Positions 24,948-32,799 of a stretch of 64,000 bases of DNA are shown here, one piece after another. The notes beneath the pieces were generated by a model. The model did not search any database and was not told where the DNA came from. It saw nothing but the letters and a program-made list of their open reading frames with translations. Every line of letters begins with the position of its first letter. Within the stretch, counting starts at the first letter, position 1. A program made the position numbers and the translations under genes. Origin of the DNA: JBGAHD01 sp044226395 (GTDB lineage Bacteria > Pseudomonadota > Gammaproteobacteria > Xanthomonadales > Ahniellaceae); the NCBI GenBank assembly GCA_044226395.1, contig JBGAHD010000003.1:558001-622000 (forward strand), written 5' to 3'.

Positions 24948-25861
24948 AGATCGCGCTGCTGTCGCGCAACGCCAAATTGTTTTCCACCCAGCGCCTGGTC
25001 GAGGCGGCGCGCAAGCGCGGTCATCGCGTGCGCGTGCTCGATCCGCTGCGCTGTTACATGCGCATCGACTCGGCGGAGCTGCGCATTCATTACAAGGGCA
25101 AGGAACTGGCCGATTTCGACGCGGTGATTCCGCGCATCGGCGCCTCGGTCACGTTCTATGGCACGGCGGTGCTGCGCCAGTTCGAGATGATGGGCGTGTT
25201 CGTGCTCAACAAATCCGACGCCATCTTGCGCGCGCGCGACAAGTTGCGTTGCCTGCAATTGCTCGCGCAGCAGGGCATTGGTCTGCCGCGCACGGTGTTC
25301 GGCGATAACCCGGACGACACCGCGGATCTGCTCAACGTTATCGGTCCCGCGCCGCACGTGATCAAACTGGTGGAAGGCTCGCAGGGCACGGGCGTGGTGC
25401 TGGCCGATAAGCCGGCGGCGTCGCGTTCGGTGATCGAAGCGTTCCGCGGCCTCTACGCCAATTTTCTGGTGCAGGAATTCGTCAAGGAAGCGAAGGGCGC
25501 CGACGTGCGCGCTTTCGTGATCGGCGGCAAGGTGGTGGCGGCGATGAAGCGTCAGGCGCGCGCCGGCGAGTTTCGCTCGAACCTGCATCGCGGCGGCCAC
25601 GCCGAAGCCGTGCGTCTGTCCCCGGCCGAGAACGACACCGCCGTGCGCGCGGCCGCGGTGATGGGCCTGGCGGTGGCGGGCGTGGACATGTTGCGGTCCA
25701 AGCGCGGACCGCTGGTGCTTGAGGTCAATTCTTCGCCCGGCCTCGAGGGCATCGAAGGCGCGACCCAGGCCGACGTGGCCGGCGCCGTGATCGAGTACAT
25801 TGAATCGCGGGTCAAGCGGCGCAAGGCGATTCGCGCGCGCAAGAGCAACGGCAAGGCCTGA
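24944..25861 (+). CDS. rimK: RpsF glutamate ligase RimK
   Basis: A 305-residue ATP-grasp ligase that adds glutamate residues to ribosomal protein S6. The N-terminal MKIALLSRNAKLFSTQRLVE and DAVIPRIGASVTFYGTAVLRQ are RimK-specific. ATP-grasp elements are VIKLVEGSQGTGVVLAD near residue 145, QEFVKEAKGADVRAFVIGGKVVAAM near 185, and the Mg-binding GPLVLEVNSSPGLEGIE near 263. The C-terminus is Lys/Arg-rich. Start and stop fit the family length, and it is translationally coupled to the protease gene before it. Confidence 0.95.
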   Translation: MKIALLSRNAKLFSTQRLVEAARKRGHRVRVLDPLRCYMRIDSAELRIHYKGKELADFDAVIPRIGASVTFYGTAVLRQFEMMGVFVLNKSDAILRARDKLRCLQLLAQQGIGLPRTVFGDNPDDTADLLNVIGPAPHVIKLVEGSQGTGVVLADKPAASRSVIEAFRGLYANFLVQEFVKEAKGADVRAFVIGGKVVAAMKRQARAGEFRSNLHRGGHAEAVRLSPAENDTAVRAAAVMGLAVAGVDMLRSKRGPLVLEVNSSPGLEGIEGATQADVAGAVIEYIESRVKRRKAIRARKSNGKA

Positions 25862-25906
25862 CGCATTCCTTGCGGGTTCGACGATCGACGCGCGCGCGCC
25901 GTTGAA

Positions 25907-25946
25907 CTACGAAAGTGTTCGTGATTATCTACGAACCGCGTCGTAG
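25907..25946. promoter_or_regulatory. Repeated CTACGAA/TCGTAG sites upstream of the 26002 gene
   Basis: CTACGAA occurs at 25907-25913 and 25929-25935, exactly 22 bases (two helical turns) apart. TCGTAG at 25941-25946 makes a palindrome with the second copy. A TTGAAC at 25902-25907 could be a -35 element. The group lies 56-95 bases before the ATG at 26002 and looks like a regulator binding region. Confidence 0.4.
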
Positions 25947-26001
25947 CTGACGCCGCGCGCGACACCCACGCGCGTCGAAGCCCAGCAAAGAGGTCATCGC
26001 C

Positions 26002-26523
26002 ATGCGTGCCATCGCCTATGCGGCGCTGTTGCTTTGCGCCGGTGTCGTGTTCGCCAATGACGGCTATATCACCGCGCGCAAGATCGAGCCCGCGCGTCTG
26101 CCCGAACTGGCGCGAATTCTCGATCAGGAAATGCAGGTCGGCGGCCGTTTCGCCTTCGTCACCGTGCGCGAGCGCGAGCAAGTGGAGGCCGCGCTGGCCG
26201 ACATGGCCACGATCCTGCGCGACAAGCAAAGCACTACGGATTTGACCGACGACGAGCGCGTGCGACTGCTCAATGCTCAGGAGCGCGCCAACGCCATCCT
26301 GACCCGTCGCGACGGCGAGCGTCTGATCTGCGAACGCCGCACGCGCGTGGGCACGCATCATCGCGACACCGTGTGCGAAACCTATGCCGAGCGCATGAAG
26401 CGCCTGGATCAAACCCAGGAGGCCGCGCGTCGCGCCAACACGCCGCGGGGGTGCATCGACGGCAATCCCGGCTGCGTCAACTCGCAAGGCAAGGCGCAGA
26501 TCCTAGGGTCGGGCGGCGGCTAG
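26002..26523 (+). CDS. Secreted protein of unknown function
   Basis: A 173-residue protein with a signal peptide (MRAIAYAALLLCAGVVFA) and a largely helical mature part rich in Arg, Glu and Ala. It contains FAFVTVREREQVEAALADM, a VRLLNAQERANAILTRR segment, two cysteines that could form a disulfide (LICERRTR, DTVCETYAERM), and a C-terminal CIDGNPGCVN followed by Gly. AAAGAGGT lies 8 bases before the ATG. I do not recognise the family. It is monocistronic, bounded downstream by a perfect 9-bp hairpin. Confidence 0.7.
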   Translation: MRAIAYAALLLCAGVVFANDGYITARKIEPARLPELARILDQEMQVGGRFAFVTVREREQVEAALADMATILRDKQSTTDLTDDERVRLLNAQERANAILTRRDGERLICERRTRVGTHHRDTVCETYAERMKRLDQTQEAARRANTPRGCIDGNPGCVNSQGKAQILGSGGG

Positions 26524-26536
26524 TTCAGTCAGACAT

Positions 26537-26672
26537 CGACGGCTTGCGACGAAAGCCGTCGACGGTCCGTCTCTCCAGGTAAGGCGTCGCACAGCCGGTC
26601 GCGTCCCCCAAGTCCCCATCTCCCTACGCACCGGCTGTCGTCGGGGCGGCCGGGCAGGAAGCCCGCCGCCCC
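26537..26672 (+). ncRNA. Structured segment with C-rich loop between two genes
   Basis: Three strong stems follow the 26523 stop. The first is CGACGGCTT/AAGCCGTCG (26537-26545, 26553-26561), a likely terminator stem without a T-run. The second is ACAGCCGGT+GCGT/ACGC+ACCGGCTGT (26591-26604, 26626-26638) closing a 21-base loop with runs of five, four and three C. The third is GGGGCGGC+GGGC/GCCC+GCCGCCCC (26643-26655, 26661-26672). The segment could be a small RNA or the 5' leader of the blaI-like gene, whose ribosome binding site (GAGGGGG) could pair with the C-rich loop. No promoter was assigned. Confidence 0.3.
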
Positions 26673-26803
26673 GGACGCTGGCTTGGCCCGGGGGGACTAG
26701 TACGACGGCCTTCGTCATGTTTTGATACGCGCTGCTTGCGCCGGTGGCGGGGATCGGACGGTCCGGTTCCGCCGCCAGGCCTAGCCCCGAGGGGGCCATA
26801 CCC

Positions 26804-27208
26804 ATGATGACGAAGCGGCGCGATCAAGAACTGCCCAAGCCCACCGAGGCAGAGCTCGACATACTCAATGTGCTCTGGCACCGCGGTCCCAGCACCGTGC
26901 GTGAAGTGCACGAGGCTCTGTATCGCGACGAGGGCGCGGGCTACACCACCGCGTTGAAACTCTTGCAGGTGATGCACGGCAAGGGCTTGGTCGAGCGCGA
27001 TGACTCGCAGCGCGCGCATGTGTATCGCTCGACCCTGAGCAAGGAAATCACGCAGCGGCGCTTTCTCAGTGATCTGGTGCAGCGCGTGTTCGACGGCTCG
27101 GCTTCGCAGCTGGTGATGCACGCGTTGGGCAACAACCCGCGCGCCTCGCGCGAGGAGCTGGCCGAGATCCGCGCCCTGCTGCATCGCCTCGAGGGCAAGA
27201 AATCATGA
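26804..27208 (+). CDS. BlaI/MecI-family transcriptional repressor
   Basis: A 134-residue winged-helix repressor: LPKPTEAELDILNVLWHRGPSTVREVHEAL and the recognition helix region GYTTALKLLQVMHGKGLVERDD, then the C-terminal dimerisation helices. The cleavage-prone segment of BlaI lies between the two halves. The ATG at 26804 has GAGGGGG 7 bases upstream. It overlaps the following M56 peptidase gene by 4 bases (ATGA). In such pairs the membrane metallopeptidase senses a cell-envelope signal and inactivates the repressor. There is no beta-lactamase gene nearby, so the target operon is probably this pair itself or genes elsewhere. Confidence 0.9.
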   Translation: MMTKRRDQELPKPTEAELDILNVLWHRGPSTVREVHEALYRDEGAGYTTALKLLQVMHGKGLVERDDSQRAHVYRSTLSKEITQRRFLSDLVQRVFDGSASQLVMHALGNNPRASREELAEIRALLHRLEGKKS

Positions 27209-28953
27209 CTGCGTTTCGCGACCCCGAGGTGCTGACCTGGATCTACGCGCTCGGCTGGACCTTGCTGCACGTGCTGTGGCAAGGCGCCTTGGTCGGCGCG
27301 GCATATGCTTTCGCGCGCTGGCTGGTCGGACCTTCGCGCGCGCAATGGCGTTACGGCCTGGGCCTGGGCGCCTTGGCCACGCTGGCGGTGTTGCCGGTGC
27401 TGACGTTCTTGAGATTACTGCCCGCGATGCGCGACAGCCTGGCGTCGAGCAGCACGACCACCGCGCTGGCGCCGATGACGGTCAGCGCCGATGGCGGCGT
27501 GGCCGCGGTCGCGGCGCCGACCACGCTCGCGCTCGAACCCTGGCTGCCGTGGATCGTGGCCTTGTGGTCGCTGGGCGTGGCGGTGTTCAGTCTGCGCACC
27601 GTGTGGGAGTACTGGCGTTTGCGCACGCTCGTTCAGCGCGAAGCGCGACCGCTGCCGGAATGGGACGCGCGTCTGCGCGAGCTCGCGCGCCGCTTCGGCG
27701 TGTCGCGTCCGGTGCGTCTGGTGCAAAGCGCGATCGTGCGCACGCCGAGCCTGATCGGCTGGATCGCGCCCGTGATTCTGTTGCCCTCGAGCGTGCTCGT
27801 GGGTCTGAGCCCGCAACAGATCGAACTGGTGCTGGCGCACGAGCTCGGTCACATTCGCCGTTGGGATTACGCGGTCAATCTGCTGCAGATCGCGCTCGAG
27901 GCCGTGTTGTTCTATCACCCGGTGGTGCATTGGATCTCGCGCGAAGTGCGCAACGATCGCGAAGCGTGCTGCGATGATCTGGTGTTGCGCCTGGGCGCCG
28001 ATCCAATGGACTACGCGTCCACGCTCGCGAGCCTGGAAGAATTGCGCGGCATGACCCACGCGCCCGTGCTCGCCGCTTCGGGTGGCGTGCTGGTGGGCCG
28101 TATTCGTCGCATCGTCGGTGTCGAGGCGCATTTTCCGACGCCGCTCACCGGCGGTCAGAGCGTGCTGGTGTTGGCGCTCGCCTTGGCCGTGTTGATGGCG
28201 GCGCAGCCGATCACGCGCGGCGTGTTCGGCGGCTTGCTCGAAAGCGAGAGCGCGGCCACGTCGGTGATCAGCGAACGCACGCCGACCTTGGCCAACGCCG
28301 CCGCCGTGTCAGTGGAGAAACTCTGGAGTGCCATGCGCGCGCCGGTTGCGTCGCCGCGTCCGGCCGACATCGCGCCGCCGCCAGCGCCGGTGGTCGAGCC
28401 CGCGCGACTCGAAGCGCCGCGCATCGCGTTCAAGCTCGAGACCGCCGCGCCCGCCTTGGTCGCGCCCGCGCTGGCCGCCGCCGATCTGCCGACCTCGCTC
28501 ATGCCGACCACCTTGCCCGAAGCACCGGTGCTCGACGCGCCCGCCGGCTTGAAGGCCGTGCGTACCGCGCCGCCCGCGTATCCGCGCCGCGCCGCGATCG
28601 AAGGCTTGGAAGGGTCGGTGACCCTGAGCTTCGCCATCGATGGTTCGGGTCGCGCGCGGGACATCGAAGTGATCGGCGCCACCGAGCCGGGCGTGTTCGA
28701 GGCCGCCGCGATCACGGCGCTGCGCGAATGGCGCTTCTCCGCCGACGTCGACAGCGATCGTCGTTACAGCCAGTCGTTCGAATTCACGCTCGCCCAACGC
28801 GGCAAGCCCGTGGCGGACGAATGCCTGACGCCGCTGGGCACGCGCATCTGCCGTCGTTCGACCAATGAGCTTGGCGTGTCCAGTCGCGTGATCATCGAGG
28901 ATCCCGCCGAGCGCTGGCGCGCGGCGCAAATGCGTCCGCGCGGCACGGGCTGA
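27205..28953 (+). CDS. BlaR1-type M56 peptidase fused to a TonB C-terminal domain
   Basis: A 582-residue inner-membrane protein. Helices lie near residues 10-32, 46-68 and 110-130. The M56 zinc site HELGHIRRWD near residue 211 has its third ligand region in NDREACCDDLVL. A fourth helix is near 315-335, then a Pro/Ala-rich linker, and a TonB-like C-terminal domain near 450-530 (PAYPRRAAIEGLEGSVTLSF, then ALREWRFS). The penicillin-binding sensor domain of true BlaR1 is absent; the TonB domain takes its place on the periplasmic side. It probably senses the envelope and triggers loss of the upstream repressor. Translational coupling to that gene is shown by the ATGA overlap. Confidence 0.88.
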   Translation: MTAFRDPEVLTWIYALGWTLLHVLWQGALVGAAYAFARWLVGPSRAQWRYGLGLGALATLAVLPVLTFLRLLPAMRDSLASSSTTTALAPMTVSADGGVAAVAAPTTLALEPWLPWIVALWSLGVAVFSLRTVWEYWRLRTLVQREARPLPEWDARLRELARRFGVSRPVRLVQSAIVRTPSLIGWIAPVILLPSSVLVGLSPQQIELVLAHELGHIRRWDYAVNLLQIALEAVLFYHPVVHWISREVRNDREACCDDLVLRLGADPMDYASTLASLEELRGMTHAPVLAASGGVLVGRIRRIVGVEAHFPTPLTGGQSVLVLALALAVLMAAQPITRGVFGGLLESESAATSVISERTPTLANAAAVSVEKLWSAMRAPVASPRPADIAPPPAPVVEPARLEAPRIAFKLETAAPALVAPALAAADLPTSLMPTTLPEAPVLDAPAGLKAVRTAPPAYPRRAAIEGLEGSVTLSFAIDGSGRARDIEVIGATEPGVFEAAAITALREWRFSADVDSDRRYSQSFEFTLAQRGKPVADECLTPLGTRICRRSTNELGVSSRVIIEDPAERWRAAQMRPRGTG

Positions 28954-28999
28954 GCCCGCATCGCGCGAGTCGCCCGAAAGCGATTCGCGCGTTGACGCC

Positions 29000-29054
29000 T
29001 TAACGCTTCCGTGCCCGGCCCTTAACCAAGATTTAATCCGCGCGCCCCTAGCAT
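29000..29054 (+). promoter_or_regulatory. TTAAY sites on an 11-bp grid with a -10 element
   Basis: TTAAC occurs at 29000 and 29022 and TTAAT at 29033, spaced 22 and 11 bases. The last two form a direct repeat with one-turn spacing, as bound by OmpR-family regulators. A -10-like TAGCAT lies at 29049-29054 with no good -35, so the pair sits where an activator would replace the -35. The predicted start is near 29061. Confidence 0.45.
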
Positions 29055-29060
29055 CACCGT

Positions 29061-29187
29061 CATCGTAAGTCCTGCTGCACTCCTAACGTCAGGTTTGGTG
29101 GTTTTGGCGGATTACGGTAATCGGGGCAGTAGCTTCGGCCCAAGGTTGGCGCGTTCCCCCAATGGCGCCTCCTTGGGCCTTTTTATT
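29061..29187 (+). ncRNA. Candidate small RNA ending in an intrinsic terminator
   Basis: The segment between the M56 gene and the response regulator contains no gene. It holds a stem GATTA/TAATC near 29110-29122 and ends in a strong intrinsic terminator: GGCCCAAGG/CCTTGGGCC (29137-29145, 29171-29179) with an inner GGCGC/GCGCC and a CCCCC-containing loop, followed by TTTTTATT. With the activator-type promoter upstream this would give an RNA of about 127 bases. The alternative is that the terminator belongs to the M56 transcript, 185 bases after its stop. C-rich hairpin loops are a feature I recall for the Xanthomonas small RNA sX13; homology is not claimed. Confidence 0.45.
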
Positions 29188-29215
29188 GCGCCCCCGCCCG
29201 ATCCGGTCGACCAAT

Positions 29216-29244
29216 GTGACGGCCGCCCCCCGAACCTTTATCCT
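29216..29244 (+). promoter_or_regulatory. Promoter of the response regulator gene, probably leaderless
   Basis: GTGACG (29216-29221) and TATCCT (29239-29244) are 17 bases apart. The expected start is at about 29251, next to the ATG at 29252, and no ribosome binding site is present. It lies just after the terminator at 29137-29187, which isolates it from upstream transcription. Confidence 0.45.
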
Positions 29245-29251
29245 GTGGCGC

Positions 29252-29944
29252 ATGCGCATCCTCGTCATCGAAGACAATTCCGATATCGCGGCCAACATCG
29301 GCGATTACCTCGCCGACCGCGGCCACATCGTCGATTTCGCCGGTGACGGCGTGACCGGACTGCATCTGGCCGTGGTCGAGGACTTCGAAGCCATCGTGCT
29401 CGATCTCACCTTGCCGGGCATCGATGGTCTCGAAGTCTGCCGCAAGCTTCGTCAGGAAGCGCGCAAGCAGACGCCGGTGCTCATGCTCACCGCGCGCGAC
29501 GCGCTGGAGCAAAAGCTCACCGGCTTCGAGTCCGGCGCCGACGACTACATGGTCAAGCCCTTTGCCCTGCAGGAACTCGAAGCACGCTTGACCGTGCTCG
29601 CGCGCCGCAATCGCGGGCCGCAGACGCGGTTGCTCAAGGTCGCCGATCTCGAATACAACCTCGACACCCTGGTGGTGGTGCGCGCCGGCAAGGTGCTGCA
29701 ACTCAACCCCACGGGCTTGAAGCTCCTGCAATGCCTGATGGAGTCCTCGCCCTCGGTGGTCACGCGCCGTGAATTGGAAATGCGCGTGTGGGGCGAGGAA
29801 CTGCCCGATTCCGACTCGCTGCGCGTGCACATCCATGGCCTGCGTCAGGCCATCGACAAGCCCTTCGGCAAGCCGCTGATTCACACGCGCCATGGCATTG
29901 GCTACTGCCTCGTCGATCCGGATGCAGTACCGACGTCGGCTTAG
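29252..29944 (+). CDS. OmpR-family response regulator
   Basis: A 230-residue regulator. The receiver has E7/D8, phospho-acceptor D51 in VLDLTLPGIDGL, T80, and K102 in DDYMVKPF. The winged-helix domain (about 130-225) has LNPTGLKLLQCLMESSPSVVTRRELE, the recognition helix region DSLRVHIHGLRQAI, and the wing TRHGIGYCLV. The start at 29252 is the first with receiver sequence. The 3' end overlaps the kinase gene by 23 bases. The upstream TTAAY repeats are a plausible binding site for this or a related regulator. Confidence 0.9.
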   Translation: MRILVIEDNSDIAANIGDYLADRGHIVDFAGDGVTGLHLAVVEDFEAIVLDLTLPGIDGLEVCRKLRQEARKQTPVLMLTARDALEQKLTGFESGADDYMVKPFALQELEARLTVLARRNRGPQTRLLKVADLEYNLDTLVVVRAGKVLQLNPTGLKLLQCLMESSPSVVTRRELEMRVWGEELPDSDSLRVHIHGLRQAIDKPFGKPLIHTRHGIGYCLVDPDAVPTSA

Positions 29945-31223
29945 AACCCGCATCATCCTGTCGTTCCTGCTGTTCGGCACGGGGCTCACGGCCCTGTTCG
30001 CCGGCATCACCTTGGTGATGCGCGAATGGCTGGAAGAGGAACTGATCGAATCGACCCTGCAGCGCGAGATCGATCACGGCGTCGAGGCTTCGCGCACCGA
30101 TCCGGAGATCCTCGATCGCGGCATGCCCTTCACCGGCATCAACGGCGACATCAAGGGCTCGAACCGCTTCGCGGAGATGCCGTTCAATCGTCGCCTCGAC
30201 ACCGGCGTCTACGACATCGAGGAACTCAACAACAAGGGCGAGATGCGCACCTACAAGCTGGCCGTGCGCAAGACCGCCGATCGTTGGGGTTTTCTGACCT
30301 ATGACATCACCGAGCAACGACGCACGCGCAATGTGCTGATGGTCGCGCTGTTCGGCGCGGTCGGCGTGTTCTCGGCGCTGAGTCTTCTGATCGCGGTGTG
30401 GTTGTCCTCGCGCGTGCTGCAGCCGGTGACCGATCTGGTCGCGCGCGTGTCGCGCTTCGAGCGCAACAAGGACCCCGAGGCGTTGGCGCCGCATTTTCTC
30501 GATGATGAAGTGGGTCAGCTCGCCGCTTCGCTCGATGACTACGCCAAGCAGCTCACCGCCCTGGTCACGCGCGATCGCGAGTTCAACGCCGACGTCAGCC
30601 ACGAATTGCGCACGCCACTGGCCGTGATTCGCGGCGCGACCGAATTGATGCTGGCGCAGGAAGGCCTGAGCGACAAGATGCGCGAGCGCGTGAAGCGCGT
30701 TGATCGCGCCGCGCGGCAATGCACCGAACTCACGCAGGCCTTGCTGCTGTTGTCGCGCAGCGAGCGCTCGGCGCCGACCGATGGCGAGACTTCCGACGTG
30801 GCGCATGTGGTCGAGCAAGTGATCGACACGCATCGTCAGCAGATCGGGCAGAAGCCCGTGGAAATCGTCGTCGACAAGCGCGCCGACGCGCGCGTGGCCG
30901 CGCCCTCGTCGGTGCTGGCCGTGGCATTGGGCAATCTAATCGGCAATGCCTTCAAGTACACGGCCGAAGGGCGCGTGACCGTGATCATCGAGGACGATCG
31001 CGTGATCGTCGAGGACACGGGTCCGGGCCTTGGCGCCGAGGAAGGCGAGAAACTCTTCGCGCGCGGCTATCGCGGCCAAGGCGCCACCGGCAAGGGCGCG
31101 GGCCTCGGGCTCGCGATCGTGCGCCGTCTGTGCGATCTCTACGACTGGCGCGTGAGCCTGGCCCCGCGCGACGAGCGCGGCGCCGTGGCGACCCTGCGTT
31201 TCAACCACGACCGACCGACATGA
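29922..31223 (+). CDS. Sensor histidine kinase
   Basis: A 433-residue inner-membrane kinase. TM1 is near residues 10-35, a periplasmic sensor of about 100 residues follows with PFTGINGDIKGSNRFAEMPF, TM2 is near 138-160, then a HAMP segment. The His box SHELRTPLAVIRGATEL is near residue 226. The ATPase domain shows the N box GNLIGNAFKYT, G1 VEDTGPGLG and G2 GKGAGLGLAIV. The start ATG lies within the response regulator gene. The next gene starts at its stop as ATGA, so the three form a coupled unit. The signal is not evident. Confidence 0.9.
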   Translation: MQYRRRLRTRIILSFLLFGTGLTALFAGITLVMREWLEEELIESTLQREIDHGVEASRTDPEILDRGMPFTGINGDIKGSNRFAEMPFNRRLDTGVYDIEELNNKGEMRTYKLAVRKTADRWGFLTYDITEQRRTRNVLMVALFGAVGVFSALSLLIAVWLSSRVLQPVTDLVARVSRFERNKDPEALAPHFLDDEVGQLAASLDDYAKQLTALVTRDREFNADVSHELRTPLAVIRGATELMLAQEGLSDKMRERVKRVDRAARQCTELTQALLLLSRSERSAPTDGETSDVAHVVEQVIDTHRQQIGQKPVEIVVDKRADARVAAPSSVLAVALGNLIGNAFKYTAEGRVTVIIEDDRVIVEDTGPGLGAEEGEKLFARGYRGQGATGKGAGLGLAIVRRLCDLYDWRVSLAPRDERGAVATLRFNHDRPT

Positions 31224-31741
31224 CCACGCTGATCGATACGCGCGAGCCGCGCTTGAAACTTCGTCCCGCCACCATCGATGACGTGGGCCTGATTCGTCGA
31301 CTGATTCGCGAACTCGCGATCTTCGAGCGGCTCGAACACGAAGCCGTGGCCACCGATGACTTATTGCGCGAGCATCTGTTCGGCGCCACGCCGCGCGCCA
31401 AGGTCGTGTTCGCGTGCTGGGACGGCGAGGAAGTGGGCTTCGCGCTGTACTTCCACAACTTCTCGACCTTCACCGGCCGGCCGGGGTTGTATCTGGAAGA
31501 TCTGTACGTGCGCGAGGACCAGCGCGGTCGTGGCATCGGCCGCGTGCTAATGAGTTATCTCGCCAACGTCGCGGTGACGATGGGCTGCGGCCGTTTCGAA
31601 TGGGCCGTGCTCGATTGGAACGAGCCCGCGATCAAGTTCTATCGCGCGATTGGCGCCGTCGGCATGGACGACTGGCGCGTGCAACGCATGACCGGCGAAC
31701 CGCTGCGCGCGCTCGCCGAGACCTTCGCCGCGCGCGACTGA
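31220..31741 (+). CDS. GNAT-family N-acetyltransferase
   Basis: A 173-residue acetyltransferase: LKLRPATIDDVGLIRRLIREL at the N-terminus, the central beta strands FALYFHNFSTFTGRPGLYLEDLYV, the acetyl-CoA pyrophosphate-binding loop REDQRGRGIGRVLM near residue 101, and FEWAVLDWNEPAIKFYRAIGA near residue 131. The last of these resembles the spermidine/diamine acetyltransferase branch. The substrate is not certain. Its start overlaps the kinase stop (ATGA), which is an unusual companion for a two-component system and suggests shared expression. Confidence 0.88.
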   Translation: MTTLIDTREPRLKLRPATIDDVGLIRRLIRELAIFERLEHEAVATDDLLREHLFGATPRAKVVFACWDGEEVGFALYFHNFSTFTGRPGLYLEDLYVREDQRGRGIGRVLMSYLANVAVTMGCGRFEWAVLDWNEPAIKFYRAIGAVGMDDWRVQRMTGEPLRALAETFAARD

Positions 31742-31745
31742 GCGC

Positions 31746-31760
31746 GCGGCGAAGCGCCGC
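31746..31760. terminator. Hairpin between convergent genes
   Basis: GCGGCG (31746-31751) and CGCCGC (31755-31760) with a 3-base loop lie exactly between the convergent stops of the acetyltransferase and ilvE. No T-run; a possible bidirectional terminator. Confidence 0.35.
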
Positions 31761-32678
31761 TTAGACCGGTTCCAGCCAGCCGTGGCGATCCGGCGTCTTG
31801 CCGCTGAACAGGCCGAAGAATAGATCCTGCATGCGTTGCGTCACCGGGCCGGGCTTGCCCGCGCCGACGGGCTTGCCATCGACCGAACGGATCGGCGTGA
31901 TCTCGGCGGCGGTGCCGCACATGAACACTTCATCGGCGAAGTACAAATACTCGCGCGGCATTTGCCGCTCGACGACGCTGATGCCGTTGTCGCGCGCCAG
32001 GGTCATGATCGAATTTCGCGTGATGCCGTGCAGGATCGCCGAGCTCACCGGCGTGGTGTGCAACTCGCCGTTGAAGACCAGGAACAGATTCTCACCAGCG
32101 CCTTCGCTGATCAGGCCTTGCGCGTCGAGCGCGATGCCTTCGCCAAAACCGAGGCGACGCGCCTCGCGCGCGATCAACTGACCGGAAAGATAATTGCCGC
32201 CGGCCTTCGCGCCCGCGGGAATGGTGTTGGGCGCGAAGCGCTGCCAACTCGACACGCAGGCATCGATGCCGCGTTCGAGCACGTCGGCGCCGAGATACGC
32301 GCCCATGGCCCACGAGGCCACGGCGACATCGATCGGCGTCTCCGCCGACAGGCCAAAACCGCCGAGCCCGCGATACGCGACCGGGCGCAGATACGCCTTG
32401 GTCAGGCCATTGGCTTTGATCACTTCGCGGCAGGCGGCGTTGATCTGCTCGAGCGAGTAGGGCAGCACCATGTCGTAGACCTTGGCCGACATGAATAGCC
32501 GTCGGTTGTGGTCGCTCAAGCGAAAGATCGCGGCGCCGTTGGGCGTTTCGTAGGCGCGAATGCCTTCGAACACGGAAGAGCCGTAGTGCAGGGCATGCGC
32601 CATCACATGCACGGTGGCTTCGGCCCAGGGCTTGATCTTGCCGTTGTGCCAGACGAATTGCGGGTAGTTCTGCGACAT
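31761..32678 (-). CDS. ilvE: Branched-chain amino acid aminotransferase
   Basis: A 305-residue fold-type IV PLP aminotransferase that makes valine, leucine and isoleucine from their keto acids with glutamate. Conserved elements are HALHYGSSVFEGIRAYETPNG near residue 29, YLRPVAYRGLGGFGL, and the PLP-lysine motif PAGAKAGGNYLSGQLI near residue 157. SEGAGENLFLV near residue 194 and GTAAEITPIRSVDG near residue 258 complete the set. Length and motifs are normal. It stands alone, next to a repeat-rich region upstream; a CACC-N4-GGTG palindrome sits 10-22 bases before its start. Confidence 0.96.
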   Translation of the reverse strand: MSQNYPQFVWHNGKIKPWAEATVHVMAHALHYGSSVFEGIRAYETPNGAAIFRLSDHNRRLFMSAKVYDMVLPYSLEQINAACREVIKANGLTKAYLRPVAYRGLGGFGLSAETPIDVAVASWAMGAYLGADVLERGIDACVSSWQRFAPNTIPAGAKAGGNYLSGQLIAREARRLGFGEGIALDAQGLISEGAGENLFLVFNGELHTTPVSSAILHGITRNSIMTLARDNGISVVERQMPREYLYFADEVFMCGTAAEITPIRSVDGKPVGAGKPGPVTQRMQDLFFGLFSGKTPDRHGWLEPV

Positions 32679-32799
32679 GGATCGACTTCACCGGGAGGTG
32701 GCGTGAGGCGCGTATGGTGCCTGAGGGGGGCCGAAGTCACCAAGGTCTATTTCGGGGTGGTGGTTTTTTTCCCCTTCGGGGAGGGGGATTGGGGGTGGG

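Noticed and set aside
32765..32790. A T-run followed by the hairpin CCCC-TTCG-GGG as an intrinsic terminator
   Set aside because: The T-run precedes the stem on the plus strand and becomes an A-run after it on the minus strand, so the order is wrong for termination in either direction.
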